A DNA stretch of 64,000 bases from Plazaster borealis (taxonomy: Eukaryota; Echinodermata; Asteroidea; Forcipulatida; Labidiasteridae). The position numbers and the translations under genes are program-made. Below, one piece after another: positions 1-15,000 of the stretch (position 1 is the first letter of the stretch; each line of letters starts with the position of its first letter). The stretch lies in contig CM037473.1 of the NCBI GenBank assembly GCA_021014325.1, positions 12,648,696 to 12,712,695 on the forward strand. Reading direction: 5' to 3'. Below the pieces are notes generated by a model. The model did not search any database. It had not been told where the DNA came from and worked only from the letters and a program-made list of their open reading frames with translations.

Positions 1-3000
1 AGTAGAATAGTCTCCTGAAATCCAAACAATTTACTCTGCGGTAGTAGAATAGTTTCCAGCAATCTGAAAATCTACTCTGCGGTAGTAGAATAGTCTCCTG
101 AAATCCAAACAATCTACTCTGCGGCAGTAGAATAGTTTCCAGCAATCCGAAAATCTACTCTGCGGTAGTAGAAACGTCCGAAAACCAAAATCAACTCTGT
201 GGTTCTAGAATAGTCTCCTGAAATCCAAACAATCTACTCTGCGGTAGTAGAATAGTTTCCAGCAACCCGAAAATCTACTCTGCGGTAGTAGAATAGTCTC
301 CTGATATCCAAACAATCTACTGTGCAGTAGTAGAATAGTTTCCAGCAATCCGAAAATCTACTCTGCGGTAGTAGAAAAGCCCCCGAAACCAAAAATCTAC
401 TCTGCGGTAGTAGAATAGTCTCCTGAAATCCAAACAATCTACTCTGCGGTAGTAGATTAGTTTCCAGCAACCCGAAAATCTACTCTGCGGTAGTAGAATA
501 GTCTCCTGATATCCAAACAATTTACTCTACGGTAGTAGAATAGTTTCCAGCAATCTGAAAATCTACTCTGCGGTAGTAGAATAGTCTCCTGAAATCCAAA
601 CAATCTACTCTGCGGTAGTAGAATAGTTTCCAGCAATCGGAAAATCTACTCTGCGGTAGTAGAAGCCCCCGAAAACCAAAATCTACTCTGCGGTTCTAGA
701 ATAGTCTCCTGAAATCCAAACAATCTACTCTGCGGTAGTAGAATACTTTCCAGCAACCCGAAAATCTACTCTGTGGTAGTAGAAAAGCCCCTGAAAACCA
801 AAAATCTACTCTGCAGTAGTAGAATAGTCTCCTGAAATCCAAACAATCTACTCTGCGGTAGTAGAATAGTTTCCAGCAATCCGAAAATCTACTCTGCGGT
901 AGTAGAATAGTCTCCTGAAATTCAAACAATCTTCTCTGCGGTAGTAGAATAGTTTCCGGCAATCCGAAAATCTACTCTGCGGTAGTAGAAAAGCCCCGAA
1001 AACCAAAAATCTACTCTGCGGTAGTAGAATAGTTTCCAGCAACCCGAAAATCTACTCTGCGGTAGTAGAATAGTCTCCTGATATCCAAACAATCTACTCT
1101 GCGGTAGTAGAATAGTTTCCAGCAACCCGAAAATCTACTCTGCGGTAGTAGAAAAGCCCCCGAAAACCAAAAATCTACTCTACGGTAGTAGAATAGTCTC
1201 CTAAAATCCAAACAATCTACTCTGCGGTAGTAGAATAGTTTCCAGCAACCCGAAAATCTGCTCTGCGGTAGTAGAATAGTCTCCTGATATCCAAACAATC
1301 TACTCTGCGGTAGTAGAATAGTTTCCAGCAATCCGAAAATCTACTCTGCGGTAGTAGAAAAGCCCCCGAAAACCAAAAATCTACTTTGCGGTAGTAGAAT
1401 AGTCTCCTGATATCCAAACAAACTACTCTGCGGTAGTATAATACTTTCCAGCAATCCGAAAATCTACTCTGCGGTAGTAGAAAAGCCCCCGAAAACCAAA
1501 AAACTACTCTGCGGTAGTAGAATAGTCTCCTGAAATCCAAACAATCTACTCTGCTGTAGTTTACTGGTTTCCACAAATCCGAAAATCTACTCTGCGGTAG
1601 TAGAATAGTCTCCTGAAATCCAAACAATCTACTCTGCGGCAGTAGAATAGTTTCCAGCAATCTGAAAATCTACTCTGCGGTAGTAGAATAGTCTCCTGAA
1701 ATCCAAACAATCTACTCTGCGGTAGTAGAATAGTTTCCAGCAATCGAAAATCTACTCTGCGGTAGTAGAAGCCCCCGAAAACCAAAATCTACTCTGCGGT
1801 TCTAGAATAGTCTCCTGAAATCCAAACAATCTACTCTGCGGTAGTAGAAAAGCCCCTGAAAACCAAAAATCTACTCTGCGGTAGAAGAATAGTCTCCTGA
1901 AATCCAAACAATCTACTCTGCGGTAGTAGAATAGTTTCCAGCAACCCGAAAATCTACTCTGCGGTAGTAGAATAGTCTCCTGATATCCAAACAATCTACT
2001 GTGCAGTAGTAGAATAGTTTCCAGCAATCCGAAAATCTACTCTGCGGTAGTAGAAAAGCCCTCGAAACCAAAAATCTACACTGCGGTAGTAGAATAGTCT
2101 CCTGAAATCCAAACAATCTACTCTGCGGTAGTAGATTAGTTTCCAGCAACCCGAAAATCTACTCTGCGGTAGTAGAATAGTCTCCTGATATCCAAACAAT
2201 CTACTCTGCGGTAGTAGAATAGTTTCCAGCAATCCGAAAATCTACTCTGCGGTAGTAGAAAAGCCCCCGAAAACCAAAAATCTACTCTGCGGTAGTAGAA
2301 TAATCTCCTGAAATCCAAACAATCTACTCTGCGGTAGTAGATTAGTTTCCAGCAACCCGAAAATCTACTCTGCGGTAGTAGAATAGTCTCCTGATATCCA
2401 AACAATCTACTCTGCGGTAGTGGAATAGTTTCCAGCAATCCGAAAATCTACTCTGCGGTAGTAGAATAGTCTCCTGAAATCCAAACAATCTACTCTGCGG
2501 TAGTAGAATAGCTTCCAGCAACCCGAAAATCTACTCTGCGGTACTAGAAAAGCCCCGAAAACCAAAATCTACTCTGCGGTAGAAGAATAGTCTCCTGAAA
2601 TCCAAACAATCTACTCTGCGGTAGTAGAATAGTTTCCAGCAATCCGAAAATCTACTCTGCGGTAGTAGAAAAGCCCCTGAAAACCAAAAATGTACTCTGC
2701 AGTAGTAGAATAGTCTCCTGAAATCCAAACAATCTACTCTGTGGTAGTAGAATAGTTTCCAGCAATCCGAAAATCTACTCTGCGGTAGTAGAATAGTTTC
2801 CAGCAATCCGAAAATCTACTCTGCGGTAGTAGAAAAGCCCCCGAAAACCAAAAATCTACTCTGCGGTAGTAGAATAGTCTCCTGAAATCCAAAAATCTAC
2901 TCTGCAGTAGTAGAATAGTTTCCAGCAATCCAAAATTCTACTCTGCGGTAGTAGAATAGTTTCCAGCAACCCGAAAATCTACTCTGCGGTAGTAGAAAAG

Positions 3001-6000
3001 CCCCCGTAAACCAAAAATCTACTCTGCGGTAGTAGAATAGTCTCCTGAAATCCAAACAATCTACTCTGCGGTAGTAGAATAGTTACAGCAAAACAAACAA
3101 TCTACTCTGCGGTAGTAGAATAGTTTTCATCAATCCGAAAATCTACTCTGTGGTAGTAGAATAGTCTCCTGAAATCCAAACAATCTACTCTGCGGTGGTA
3201 GAATAGTTCCAGCAATCCAAACAATACTCTGCGGTAGTAGAGTAGTTTCCAGCCATCCGAAAATCTACTCTGGATATCGAAACAATCTACTCTGCGGTAG
3301 TAGAATAGTTTCCAGCAATCCAAAAATCTACTCTGCAGTAGTAGAAAAGCCCCAAAACCAAAAATCTACTCTGTGGTAGTAGACTAGTTTCCAGCAATCC
3401 GAAAATCTACTCTGCGGTAGTAGAATAGTCTCCTGAAATCCAAACAATCTACTCTGCGGTAGTAGAATAGTTTCCAGCAATCTGAAAATCTACTCTGCGG
3501 TAGTAGAATAGTCTCCTGAAATCCAAACAATCTACTCTGCGGTAGTAGAATAGATTCCAACAACCCGTACATCTACTCTGCTGTACTTTAAAAGTACCCG
3601 AAATCCCAAAATCTACTCTGCGGTAGAAGAATAGTCTCCTGAAATCCAAACAATCTACTCTGCGGTAGTAGAATAGTTTCCAGCAATCCGAAAATCTACT
3701 CTGCGGTAGTAGAAAAGCCCCTGAAAACCAAAAATGTACTCTGCAGTAGTAGAATAGTCTCCTGAAATCCAAACAATCTACTCTGTGGTAGCAGAATAGT
3801 TTCCAGCAATCCGAAAATCTACTCTGCGGTAGTAGAATAGTTTCCAGCAATCCGAAAATCTACTCTGCGGTAGTAGAAAAGCCCCCGAAAACCAAAAATC
3901 TACTCTGCGGTAGTAGAATAGTCTCCTGAAATCCAAGCAATCTACTCTGCGGTAGTTAAATAGTTTCCAACAATCCAAAATTCTACTCTGCGGTAGTAGA
4001 ATAGTTTCCAGCAACCCGAAAATATACTCTGCGGTAGTAGAAAAGCCCCCGTAAACCAAAAATCTACTCTGCGGTAGTAGAATAGTCTCCTGAAATCCAA
4101 ACTATCTACTCTCCGGTAGTAGAATACATTCCAGCAATCTGAAAATCTACTCTGCGGTAGTAGAATAGTCTCCTAAAATCCAAACAATCTACTCTGCGGT
4201 AGTAGAATAGTTTCCAGCAATTCGAAAATCTACTCTGCGGTAGTAGAATAGTCTCCTGAAATCCAAACAATCTACTCTGCGGTGGTAGAATAGTTCCAGC
4301 AATCCAAACAATCTACTCTGCGGTAGTAGAATAGTTTCCAGCCATCCGAAAAATCTACTCTGGATATCGAAACAATCTACTCCGCGGTAGTAGAATAGTT
4401 TCCAGCAATCCAAAAATCTACTCTGCAGTAGTAGAAAAGCCCCCAAAACCAAAAATCTACTCTGTGGTAGTAGAAAAGCCCCCGAAAACCAAAAATCTAC
4501 TCTGCGGGAGTAGAATAGTCTCCTGAAATCCAAACAATCTACTCTGCGGTAGTAGAATAGTTTCCAGCAATCCGAAAATCTACTCTGCGGTAGTAGAAAA
4601 GCCCCCGAAAACCAAAAATCTACTCTGCGGTAGTAGAATAGTCTCCTGAAATCCAAACAATCTACTCTGCGGTAGTAGAATAGTTTCCAGCAATCCAAAA
4701 TTCTACTCTGCGGTAGTAGAATAGTTTCCAGCAACCCGAAAATCTACTCTGCGGTAGTAGAAAAGCCCCCGTAAACCAAAAATCTACTCTGCGGTAGTAG
4801 AATAGTCTCCTGAAATCCAAACAATCTACTCCGCGGTAGTAGAATAGTCTCCTAAAATCCAAACAATCTACTGTGCGGTAGTAGAATAGGTTCCAGCAAT
4901 TCGAAAATCTACTCTGCGGTAGTAGAATAGTCTCCTGAAATCCAAACAATCTACTCTGCGGTGGTAGAATAGTTCCAGCAATCCAAACAATCTACTCTGC
5001 GGTAGTAGAATAGTTTCCAGCCATCCGAAAAATCTACTCTGGATATCGAAACAATCTACTCTGCGGTAGTAGAATAGTTTCCAGCAATCCAAAAACCTAC
5101 TCTGCAGTAGTAGAAAAGCCCCCAAAACCGAAAATCTACTCTGTGGTAATAGACTAGTTTCCAGCAATCCGAAAATCTACTCTGCGGTAGTAGAATAGTC
5201 TCCTGAAATCCAAACAATCTACTCTGCGGTAGTAGAATAGTTTCCAGCAAGCTGAAAATCTACTCTGCGGTAGTAGAATAGTCTCCTGAAATCCAAACAA
5301 TCTACTCTGCGGTAGTTGAATAGCTTCCAGCAACCCGAAAATCTACTCTGCGGTACTAGAAAAGCCCCCGAAAACCAAAAATCTACTCTGCGGTAGTAGA
5401 ATAGTCTCCTGAAATCCAAACAATCTACTCTGCGGTAGTAGAATAGTTTCCAGCAATCCGAAAATCTACTCTGCGGTAGTAGAAAAGCCCCTGAAAACCA
5501 AAAATGTACTCTGCAGTAGTAGAATAGTCTCCTGAAATCCAAACAATCTACTCTGTGGTAGTAGAATAGTTTCCAGCAATCCGAAAATCTACTCTGCGGT
5601 AGTAGAATAGTTTCCAGCAACCCGAAAATCTACTCTGCGGTAGTAGAAAAGCCCCCGAAAACCAAAAATCTACTCTGCGGTAGTAGAATAGTCTCCTGAA
5701 ATCCAAACAATCTACTCTGCAGTAGTAGAATAGTTTCCAGCAATCCAAAATTCTACTCTGCGGTAGTAGAATAGTTTCCAGCAACCCGAAAATCTACTCT
5801 GCGGTAGTAGAAAAGCCCCCGAAAACCAAAAATCTACTCTGCGGTAAAAGAATAGTCTCCTGAAATCCAAGCAATCTACTCTGCGGTAGTTAAATAGTTT
5901 CCAGCAATCCAAAATTCTACTCTGCGGTAGTAGAATAGTTTCCAGCAACCCGAAAATCTACTCTGCGGTAGTAGAAAAGCCCCCGTAAACCAAAAATCTA

Positions 6001-9000
6001 CTCTGCGGTAGTAGAATAGTCTCCTGAAATCCAAACAATCTACTCTGCGGTAGTAGAATACATTCCAGCAATCTGAAAATCTACTCTGCGGTAGTAGAAT
6101 AGTCTCCTAAAATCCAAACAATCTACTCTGCGGTAGTAGAATACTTTCCAGCAATTCGAAAATCTACTCTGCGGTAGTAGAATAGTCTCCTGAAATCCAA
6201 ACAATCTACTCTGCGGTGGTAGAATAGTTCCAGCAATCCAAACAATCTACTCTGCGGTAGTAGAATAGTTTCCAGCCATCCGAAAAATCTACTCTGGATA
6301 TCGAAACAATCTACTCCGCGGTAGTAGAATAGTTTCCAGCAATCCAAAAATCTACTCTGCAGTAGTAGAAAAGCCCCCAAAACCAAAAATCTACTCTGTG
6401 GTAGTAGAAAAGCCCCCGAAAACCAAAAATCTACTCTGCGGGAGTAGAATAGTCTCCTGAAATCCAAACAATCTACTCTGCGGTAGTAGAATAGTTTCCA
6501 GCAATCCGAAAATCTACTCCGCGGTAGTAGAATAGTCTCCTGAAATCCAAACAATCTACTCTGCGGTAGTAGAATAGTTTCCAGCAACCCGAAAATCTAC
6601 TCTGCGGTAGTAGAAAAGCCCCCCAAAACCAAAAATCTACTCTGCGGTAGTAGAATAGTTTCCAGCAACCCGAAAATCTACTCTGCGGTAGTAGAATAGT
6701 CTCCTGATATCCAAACAATCTACTGTGCAGTAGTAGAATAGTTTCCAGCAATCCGAAAATCTACTCTGCGGTAGTAGAAAAGCCCCCGAAACCAAAAATC
6801 TACTCTGCGGTAGTAGAATAGTCTCCTGAAATCCAAACAATCTACTCTGCGGTAGTAGATTAGTTTCCAGCAACCCGAAAATCTTCTCTGCGGTAGTAGA
6901 ATAGTCTCCTGATATCCAAACAATCTACTCTGCGGTAGTAGAATAGTTTCCAGCAATCCGAAAATCTACTTTGCGGTAGTAGAAAAGCCCCCGAAAACCA
7001 AAAACCTACTCTGCGGTAGTAGAATAGTCTCCTGAAATCCAAAAATCTACTCTGCGGTAGTAGATTAGTTTCCAGCAACCCGAAAATCTACTCTGCGGTA
7101 GTAGAGTAGTCTCCTGATATCCAAACAATCTACTCTGCGGTAGTAGAATAGTTTCCAGCAATCCGAAAATCTACTCTGCGGCAGTAGAAAAGCCCCCGAA
7201 AACCAAAAATCTACTCTGCGGTAGTAGAATAGTCTCCTGATATCCAAACAATCTACTCTGCGGTAGTAGAATAGTTTCCAGCAATCCGAAAATCTACTCT
7301 GCGGTAGTAGAAAAGCCCCCGAAAACCAAAAATCTACTCTGCGGTAGTAGAATAGTCTCCTGAAATCCAAACAATCTACTCTGCGGTAGTAGACTAGTTT
7401 CCAGCAATCCGAAAATCTACTCTGCGGTAGTAGAATAGTCTCCTGAAATCCAAACAATCTACTCTGCGGTAGTCGAATAGTTTCCAGCAGTCTGAAAATC
7501 TACTCTGCGGTAGTAGAATAGTCTCCTGAAATCCAAACAATCTACTCTGCGGTAGTAGAATAGCTTCCAGCAACTCGAAAATCTAGTCTGCGGTACTAGA
7601 AAAGCCCCCGAAAACCAAAAATCTACTCTGCGGTAGAAGAATAGTCTCCTGAAATCCAAACAATCTACTCTGCGGTAGTAGAATAGTTTCCAGCAATCCG
7701 AAAATCTACTCTGCGGTAGTAGAAAAGCCCCTGAAAACCTAAAATGTACTCTGCAGTAGTAGAATAGTCTCCTGAAATCCAAACAATCTACTCTGTGGTA
7801 GTAGAATAGTTTCCAGCAATCCGAAAATCTACTCTGCGGTAGTAGAATAGTTTCCAGCAATCCGAAAATCTACTTTGCGGTAGTAGAAAAGCCCCCGAAA
7901 ACCAAAAATCTACTCTGCGGTAGTAGAATAGTCTCCTGAAATCCAAACAATCTACTCTGCGGTAGTAGAATAGTTTCCAGCAATCCAAAATTCTTCTCTG
8001 CGGTAGTAGAATAGTTTCCAGCAACCCGAAAATCTACTCTGCGGTAGTAGAAAAGCCCCGGTAAACCAAAAATCTACTCTGCGGTAGTAGAATAGTCTCC
8101 TGAAATCCAAACAATCTACTCTGCGGTAGTAGAATACATTCCACCAATCTGAAAATCTACTCTGCGGTAGTAGAATAGTCTCCTAAAATCCAAACAATCT
8201 ACTCTGCGGTAGTAGAATAGTTTCCAGCAATTCGAAAATCTACTCTGCGGTAGTAGAATAGTCTCCTGAAATCCAAACAATCTACTTTGCGGTGGTAGAA
8301 TAGTTCCAGCAATCCAAACAATCTACTCTGCGGTAGTAGAATAGTTTCCAGCAATCCAAAAATCTACTCTGCAGTAGTAGAAAAGCCCCCAAAACCAAAA
8401 ATCTACTCTGTGGTAGTAGAAAAGCCCCCGAAAACCAAAAATCTACTCTGCGGGAGTAGAATAGTCTCCTGAAATCCAAACAATCTACTCTGCGGTAGTA
8501 GAATAGTTTCCAGCAATCCGAAAATCTACTCTGCGGTAGTAGAATAGTCTCCTGAAATCCAAACAATCTACTTTGCGGTAGTAGAATAGTTTCCAGCAAT
8601 CCGAAAATCTACTCTGCGGTAGTAGAAAAGCCCCCAAAAACCAAAAATCTACTCTGCGGTAGTAGAATAGTCTCCTGAAATCCAAACAATCTACTCTGCG
8701 GTAGTAGAATAGTTTCCAGCAATCCGAAAATCTACTCTGCGGTAGTAGAATAGTCTCCAGCAATCCAAACAATCTACTCTGTGGTAGTAGAACAGTTTCC
8801 AGCAATCCAAAAATCTACTCTGCAGTAGTAGAAAAGCCCCAAAACCAAAAATCTACTCTGTGGTAGTAGAAAAGCCCCCGAAAACCAAAAATCTACTCTG
8901 CGGTAGTAGAAAAGCCCCCAAAAACCAAAAATCTACTCTGCGGTAGTAGAATAGTCTCCTGAAATCCAAACAATCTACTCTGCGGTAGTAGAATAGTTTC

Positions 9001-12000
9001 CAGCAATCCGAAAATCTACTCTGCGGTAGTAGAATAGTCTCCTGAAATTCAAACAATCTACTCTGCGGTAGTAGAATAGTTTCCAGCAATCCGAAAATCT
9101 ACTCTGCGGTAGTAGAATAGTCTCCTGAAATCCAAACAATCTACTATGCGGTAGTAGAATAATTTCCAGCAATCCGAAAATCTTTTCTGCGGTAGTAGAA
9201 TAGTCTCCTGAAATCCAAAAAATCTACTCTGCAGTAGTAGAAGAGTTTCCTGAAATCCAAAAATCTACTCTGCGGTAGTAGAAAAGCCCCAGAAAACCAA
9301 AAATCTACTCTGCGGTAGTAGAATAGTCTCCTAAAATCCAAACAATCTACTCTGCGATAGTAGATTAGTTTCCAGCAATCAGAAAATCTACTCTGCGGTA
9401 GTTGGAAAGCCCCCGAAAACCAAAAATCTACTCTGCAGTAGTAGAATAGTCTCCTGAAATCCAAACAATCTACTCTGCGGTAGTAGAACAGTTTCCAGCA
9501 ATTCGAAAATCTACTCTGCGGTAGTAGAAAAGCCCCCCAAAACCAAAAATATACTCTGCGGTAGTAGAATAGTCTCCTGAAATCTAAACAATCTACTCCG
9601 TGGTAGTAGAATAGTATCCAGCAATTCGAAAATCTACTCTGCGGTAGTAGAATAGTTTCCAGCAATCCGAAAATCTACTCTGCGGTAGTAGAAATACCCC
9701 CGAAAACCAAAAATCTACTCTGCGGTAGTAGAATAGTCTCCTGAAATCCAAACAATCTACTCTGCTGTAGTAGACTAGTTTCCAGCAATCCGAAAATCTA
9801 CTCTGCGGTAGTAGAATAGTCTCCTGAAATCCAAACAATCTACTTTGCGATAGTAGAATAGTTTCCAGCAACCTGAAAATCTACTCTGCGGTAGTAGAAA
9901 AGCCCCTGTAAACCAAAAATCTACTCTGCGGTAGTAGAATAGTCTCCTGAAATCCAAACAATCTACTCTGCGGCAGTAGAATAGTTTCCAGCAATCCGAA
10001 AATCTACTCTGCGGTAGTAGAATAGTCTCCTGAAATCCAAACAATCTACTCTGCGGTAGTAGAATAGCTTCCAGCAACCCGAAAATCTACTCTGCGGTAC
10101 TAGAAAAGCCCCCGAAAACCAAAAATCTACTCTGCGGTAGTAGAATAGTCTCCTGAAATCCAAACAATCTACTCTGCGGTAGTAGAATAGTTTCCAGCAA
10201 TCCGAAAATCTACTCTGCGGTAGTAGAAAAGCCCCTGAAAACCAAAAATGTCCTCTGCAGTAGTAGAATAGTCTCCTGAAATCCAAACAATCTACTCTGT
10301 GGTACTAAAATAGTTTCCAGCAATCCGAAAATCTACTCTGCGGTAGTAGAATAGTTTCCAGCAATCCGAAAATCTACTCTGCGGTAGTAGAAAAGCCCCC
10401 GTAAACCAAAAATCTACTGTGCGGTAGTAGAATAGTCTCCTGAAATCCAAACAATCTACTCTGCGGTAGTAGAATAGTCTCCTGAAATCCAAACAATCTA
10501 CTCTGCGGTAGTAGAATAGCTTCCAGCAACCCGAAAATCTACTCTGCGGTACTAGAAAAGCCCCCGAAAACCAAAAATCTACTCTGCGGTAGAAGAATAG
10601 TCTCCTGAAATCCAAACAATCTACTCTGCGGTAGTAGAATAGTTTCCAGCAATCCGAAAATCTACTCTGCGGTAGTAGAAAAGCCCCTGAAAACCAAAAA
10701 TGTACTCTGCAGTAGTAGAATAGTCTCCTGAAATCCAAACAATCTACTCTGTGGTAGTAGAATAGTTTCCAGCAATCCGAAAATCTACTCTGCGGTAGTA
10801 GAATAGTTTCCAGCAATCCGAAAATCTACTCTGCGGTAGTAGAAAAGCCCCCGAAAACCAAAAATCTACTCTGCGGTAGTAGAATAGTCTCCTGAAATCC
10901 AAACAATCTACTCTGCGGTACTAGAATAGTTTCCAGCAATCCAAAATTCTACTCTGCGGTAGTAGAATAGTTTCCAGCAACCCGAAAATCTACTCTGCGG
11001 TAGTAGAAAAGCCCCCGTAAACCAAAAATCTACTCTGCGGTAGTAGAATAGTCTCCTGAAATCCAAACAATCTACTCTGCGGTAGTAGAATAGTCTCCTA
11101 AAATCCAAACAATCTACTGTGCGGTAGTAGAATAGGTTCCAGCAATTCGAAAATCTACTCTGCGGTAGTAGAATAGTCTCCTGAAATCCAAACAATCTAC
11201 TCTGCGGTGGTAGAATAGTTCCAGCAATCCAAACAATACTCTGCGGTAGTAGAGTAGTTTCCAGCCATCCGAAAAATCTACTCTGGATATCGAAACAATC
11301 TACTCTGCGGTAGTAGAATAGTTTCCAGCAATCCAAAAATCTACTCTGCAGTAGTAGAAAAGCCCCCAAAACCAAAAATCTACTCTGTGGTAGTAGACTA
11401 GTTTCCAGCAATCCGAAAATCTACTCTGCGGTAGTAGAATAGTCTCCTGAAATCCAAACAATCTACTCTGCGGTAGTAGAATAGTTTCCAGCAATCTGAA
11501 AATCTACTCTGCGGTAGTAGAATAGTCTCCTGAAATCCAAACAATCTACTCTGCGGTAGTAGAATAGCTTCCAGCAACCCGAAAATCTACTCTGCGGTAC
11601 TAGAAAAGCCCCCGAAAACCAAAAATCTACTCTGCGGTAGAAGAATAGTCTCCTGAAATCCAAACAATCTACTCTGCGGTAGTAGAATAGTTTCCAGCAA
11701 TCCGAAAATCTACTCTGCGGTAGTAGAAAAGCCCCTGAAAACCAAAAATGTACTCTGCAGTAGTAGAATAGTCTCCTGAAATCCAAACAATCTACTCTGT
11801 GGTAGCAGAATAGTTTCCAGCAATCCGAAAATCTACTCTGCGGTAGTAGAATAGTTTCCAGCAATCCGAAAATCTACTCTGCGGTAGTAGAAAAGCCCCC
11901 GAAAACCAAAAATCTACTCTGCGGTAGTAGAATAGTCTCCTGAAATCCAAGCAATCTACTCTGCGGTAGTTAAATAGTTTCCAGCAATCCAAAATTCTAC

Positions 12001-15000
12001 TCTGCGGTAGTAGAATAGTTTCCAGCAACCCGAAAATCTACTCTGCGGTAGTAGAAAAGCCCCCGTAAACCAAAAATCTACTCTGCGGTAGTAGAATAGT
12101 CTCCTGAAATCCAAACTATCTACTCTCCGGTAGTAGAATACATTCCAGCAATCTGAAAATCTACTCTGCGGTAGTAGAATAGTCTCCTAAAATCCAAACA
12201 ATCTACTCTGCGGTAGTAGAATAGTTTCCAGCAATTCGAAAATCTACTCTGCGGTAGTAGAATAGTCTCCTGAAATCCAAACAATCTACTCTGCGGTAGT
12301 AGAATAGTTTCCAGCAACCCGAAAATCTACTCTGCGGTAGTAGAATAGTCTCCTGATATCCAAACAATCTACTGTGCAGTAGTAGAATAGTTACCAGCAA
12401 TCCGAAAATCTACTCTGCGGTAGTAGAAAAGCCCCCGAAACCAAAAATCTACTCTGCGGTAGTAGAATAGTCTCCTGAAATCCAAACAATCTTCTCTGCG
12501 GTAGTAGAATAGTTTCCGGCAATCCGAAAATCTACTCTGCGGTAGTAGAAAAGCCCCCGAAAACCCAAAATCTACTCTGCGGTAGTAGAATAGTCTCCTG
12601 AAATCCAAACAATCTACTCTGCGGTAGTAGACTAGTTTCCAGCAATCCGAAAATCTACTCTGCGGTAGTAGAATAGTCTCCTGAAATCCAAACAATTTAC
12701 TCTGCAGTAGTAGAATAGTTTCCAGCAATCTGAAAATCTACCCTGCGGTAGTAGAATAGTCTCCTGAAATCCAAACAATCTACTCTGCGGTAGTAGAATA
12801 GTTTCCAGCTATCCGAAAATCTACTCTGCGGTAGTAGAAACGTCCGAAAACCAAAATCTACTCTGTGGTTCTAGAATAGTCTTCTGAAATCCAAACAATC
12901 TACTCTGCGGTAGTAGAATAGTTTCCAGCAACCCGAAAATCTACTCTGCGGTAGTAGAATAGTCTCCTGATATCCAAACAATCTACTGTGCAGTAGTAGA
13001 ATAGTTTCCAGCAATCCGAAAATCTACTCTGCGGTAGTAGAAAAGCCCCCGAAACCAAAAATCTACTCTGCGGTAGTAGAATAGTCTCCTGAAATCCAAA
13101 CAATCTACTCTGCGGTAGTAGATTAGTTTCCAGCAACCCGAAAATCTACTCTGCGGTAGTAGAATAGTCTCCTGATATCCAAACAATCTACTCTGCGGTA
13201 GTAGAATAGTTTCCAGCAATCCGAAAATCTACTCTGCGGTAGTAGAAAAGCCCCCGAAAACCAAAAATCTACTCTGCGGTAGTAGAATAATCTCCTGAAA
13301 TCCAAACAATCTACTCTGCGGTAGTAGATTAGTTTCCAGCAACCCGAAAATCTACTCTGCGGTAGTAGAATAGTCTCCTGATATCCAAACAATCTACTCT
13401 GCGGTAGTGGAATAGTTTCCAGCAATCCGAAAATCTACTCTGCGGTAGTAGAATAGTCTCCTGAAATCCAAACAATCTACTCTGCGGTAGTAGAATAGCT
13501 TCCAGCAACCCGAAAATCTACTCTGCGGTACTAGAAAAGCCCCCGAAAACCAAAAATCTACTCTGCGGTAGTAGAATAGTCTCCTGAAATCCAAACAATC
13601 TACTCTGCGGTAGTAGAATAGTTTCCAGCAATCCGAAAATCTACTCTGCGGTAGTAGAAAAGCCCCTGAAAACCAAAAATGTACTCTGCAGTAGTAGAAT
13701 AGTCTCCTGAAATTCAAACAATCTACTCTGTGGTAGTAGAATAGTTTCCAGCAATCCGAAAATCTACTCTGCGGTAGTAGAATAGTTTCCAGCAATCCGA
13801 AAATCTACTCTGCGGTAGTAGAAAAGCCCCCGAAAACCAAAAATCTACTCTGCGGTAGTAGAATAGTCTCCTGAAATCCAAACAATCTACTCTGCGGTAC
13901 TAGAATAGTTTCCAGCAATCCAAAATTCTACTCTGCGGTAGTAGAATAGTTTTCAGCAACCCGAAAATCTACTCTGCGGTAGTAGAAAAGCCCCCGTAAA
14001 CCAAAAATCTACTCTGCGGTAGTAGAATAGTCTCCTGAAATCCAAACAATCTACTCTGCGGTAGTAGAATAGTCTCCTAAAATCCAAACAATCTACTGTG
14101 CGGTAGTAGAATAGGTTCCAGCAATTCGAAAATCTACTCTGCGGTAGTAGAATAGTCTCCTGAAATCCAAACAATCTTCTCTGCGGTAGTAGAATAGTTT
14201 CCAGCAATCCGAAAATCTACTCTGCGGTAGTAGAAAAGCCCCCGTAAACCAAAAATCTACTGTGCGGTAGTAGAATAGTCTCCTGAAATCCAAACAATCT
14301 ACTCTGCGGTAGTAGAATACATTCCACCAATCTGAAAATCTACTCTGCGGTAGTAGAATAGTCTCCTAAAATCCAAACAATCTACTCTGCGGTAGTAGAA
14401 TAGTTTCCAGCAATTCGAAAATCTACTCTGCGGTAGTAGAATAGTCTCCTGAAATCCAAACAATCTACTCTGCGGTGGTAGAATAGTTCCAGCAATCCAA
14501 ACAATCTACTCTGCGGTAGTAGAATAGTTTCCAGCAATCCAAAAATCTACTCTGCAGTAGTAGAAAAGCCCCCAAAACCAAAAATCTACTCTGTGGTAGT
14601 AGAAAAGCCCCCGAAAACCAAAAATCTACTCTGCGGGAGTAGAATAGTCTCCTGAAATCCAAACAATCTACTCTGCGGTAGTAGAATAGTTTCCAGCAAT
14701 CGAAAAATCTACTCTGCGGTAGTAGAATAGTCTCCTGAAATCCAAACAATCTACTCTGCGGTAGTAGAATAGTTTCCAGCAACCCGAAAATCTACTCTGC
14801 GGTAGTAGAAAAGCCCCTGTAAACCAAAAATCTACTCTGCGGTAGTAGAATAGTCTCCTGAAATCCAAACAATCTACTCTGCGGTAGTAGAATAGTTTCC
14901 AGCAATCCGAAAATCTACTCTGCGGTAGTAGAATAGTCTCCAGCAATCCAAACAATCTACTCTGTGGTAGTAGAATAGTTTCCAGCAATCCAAAAATCTA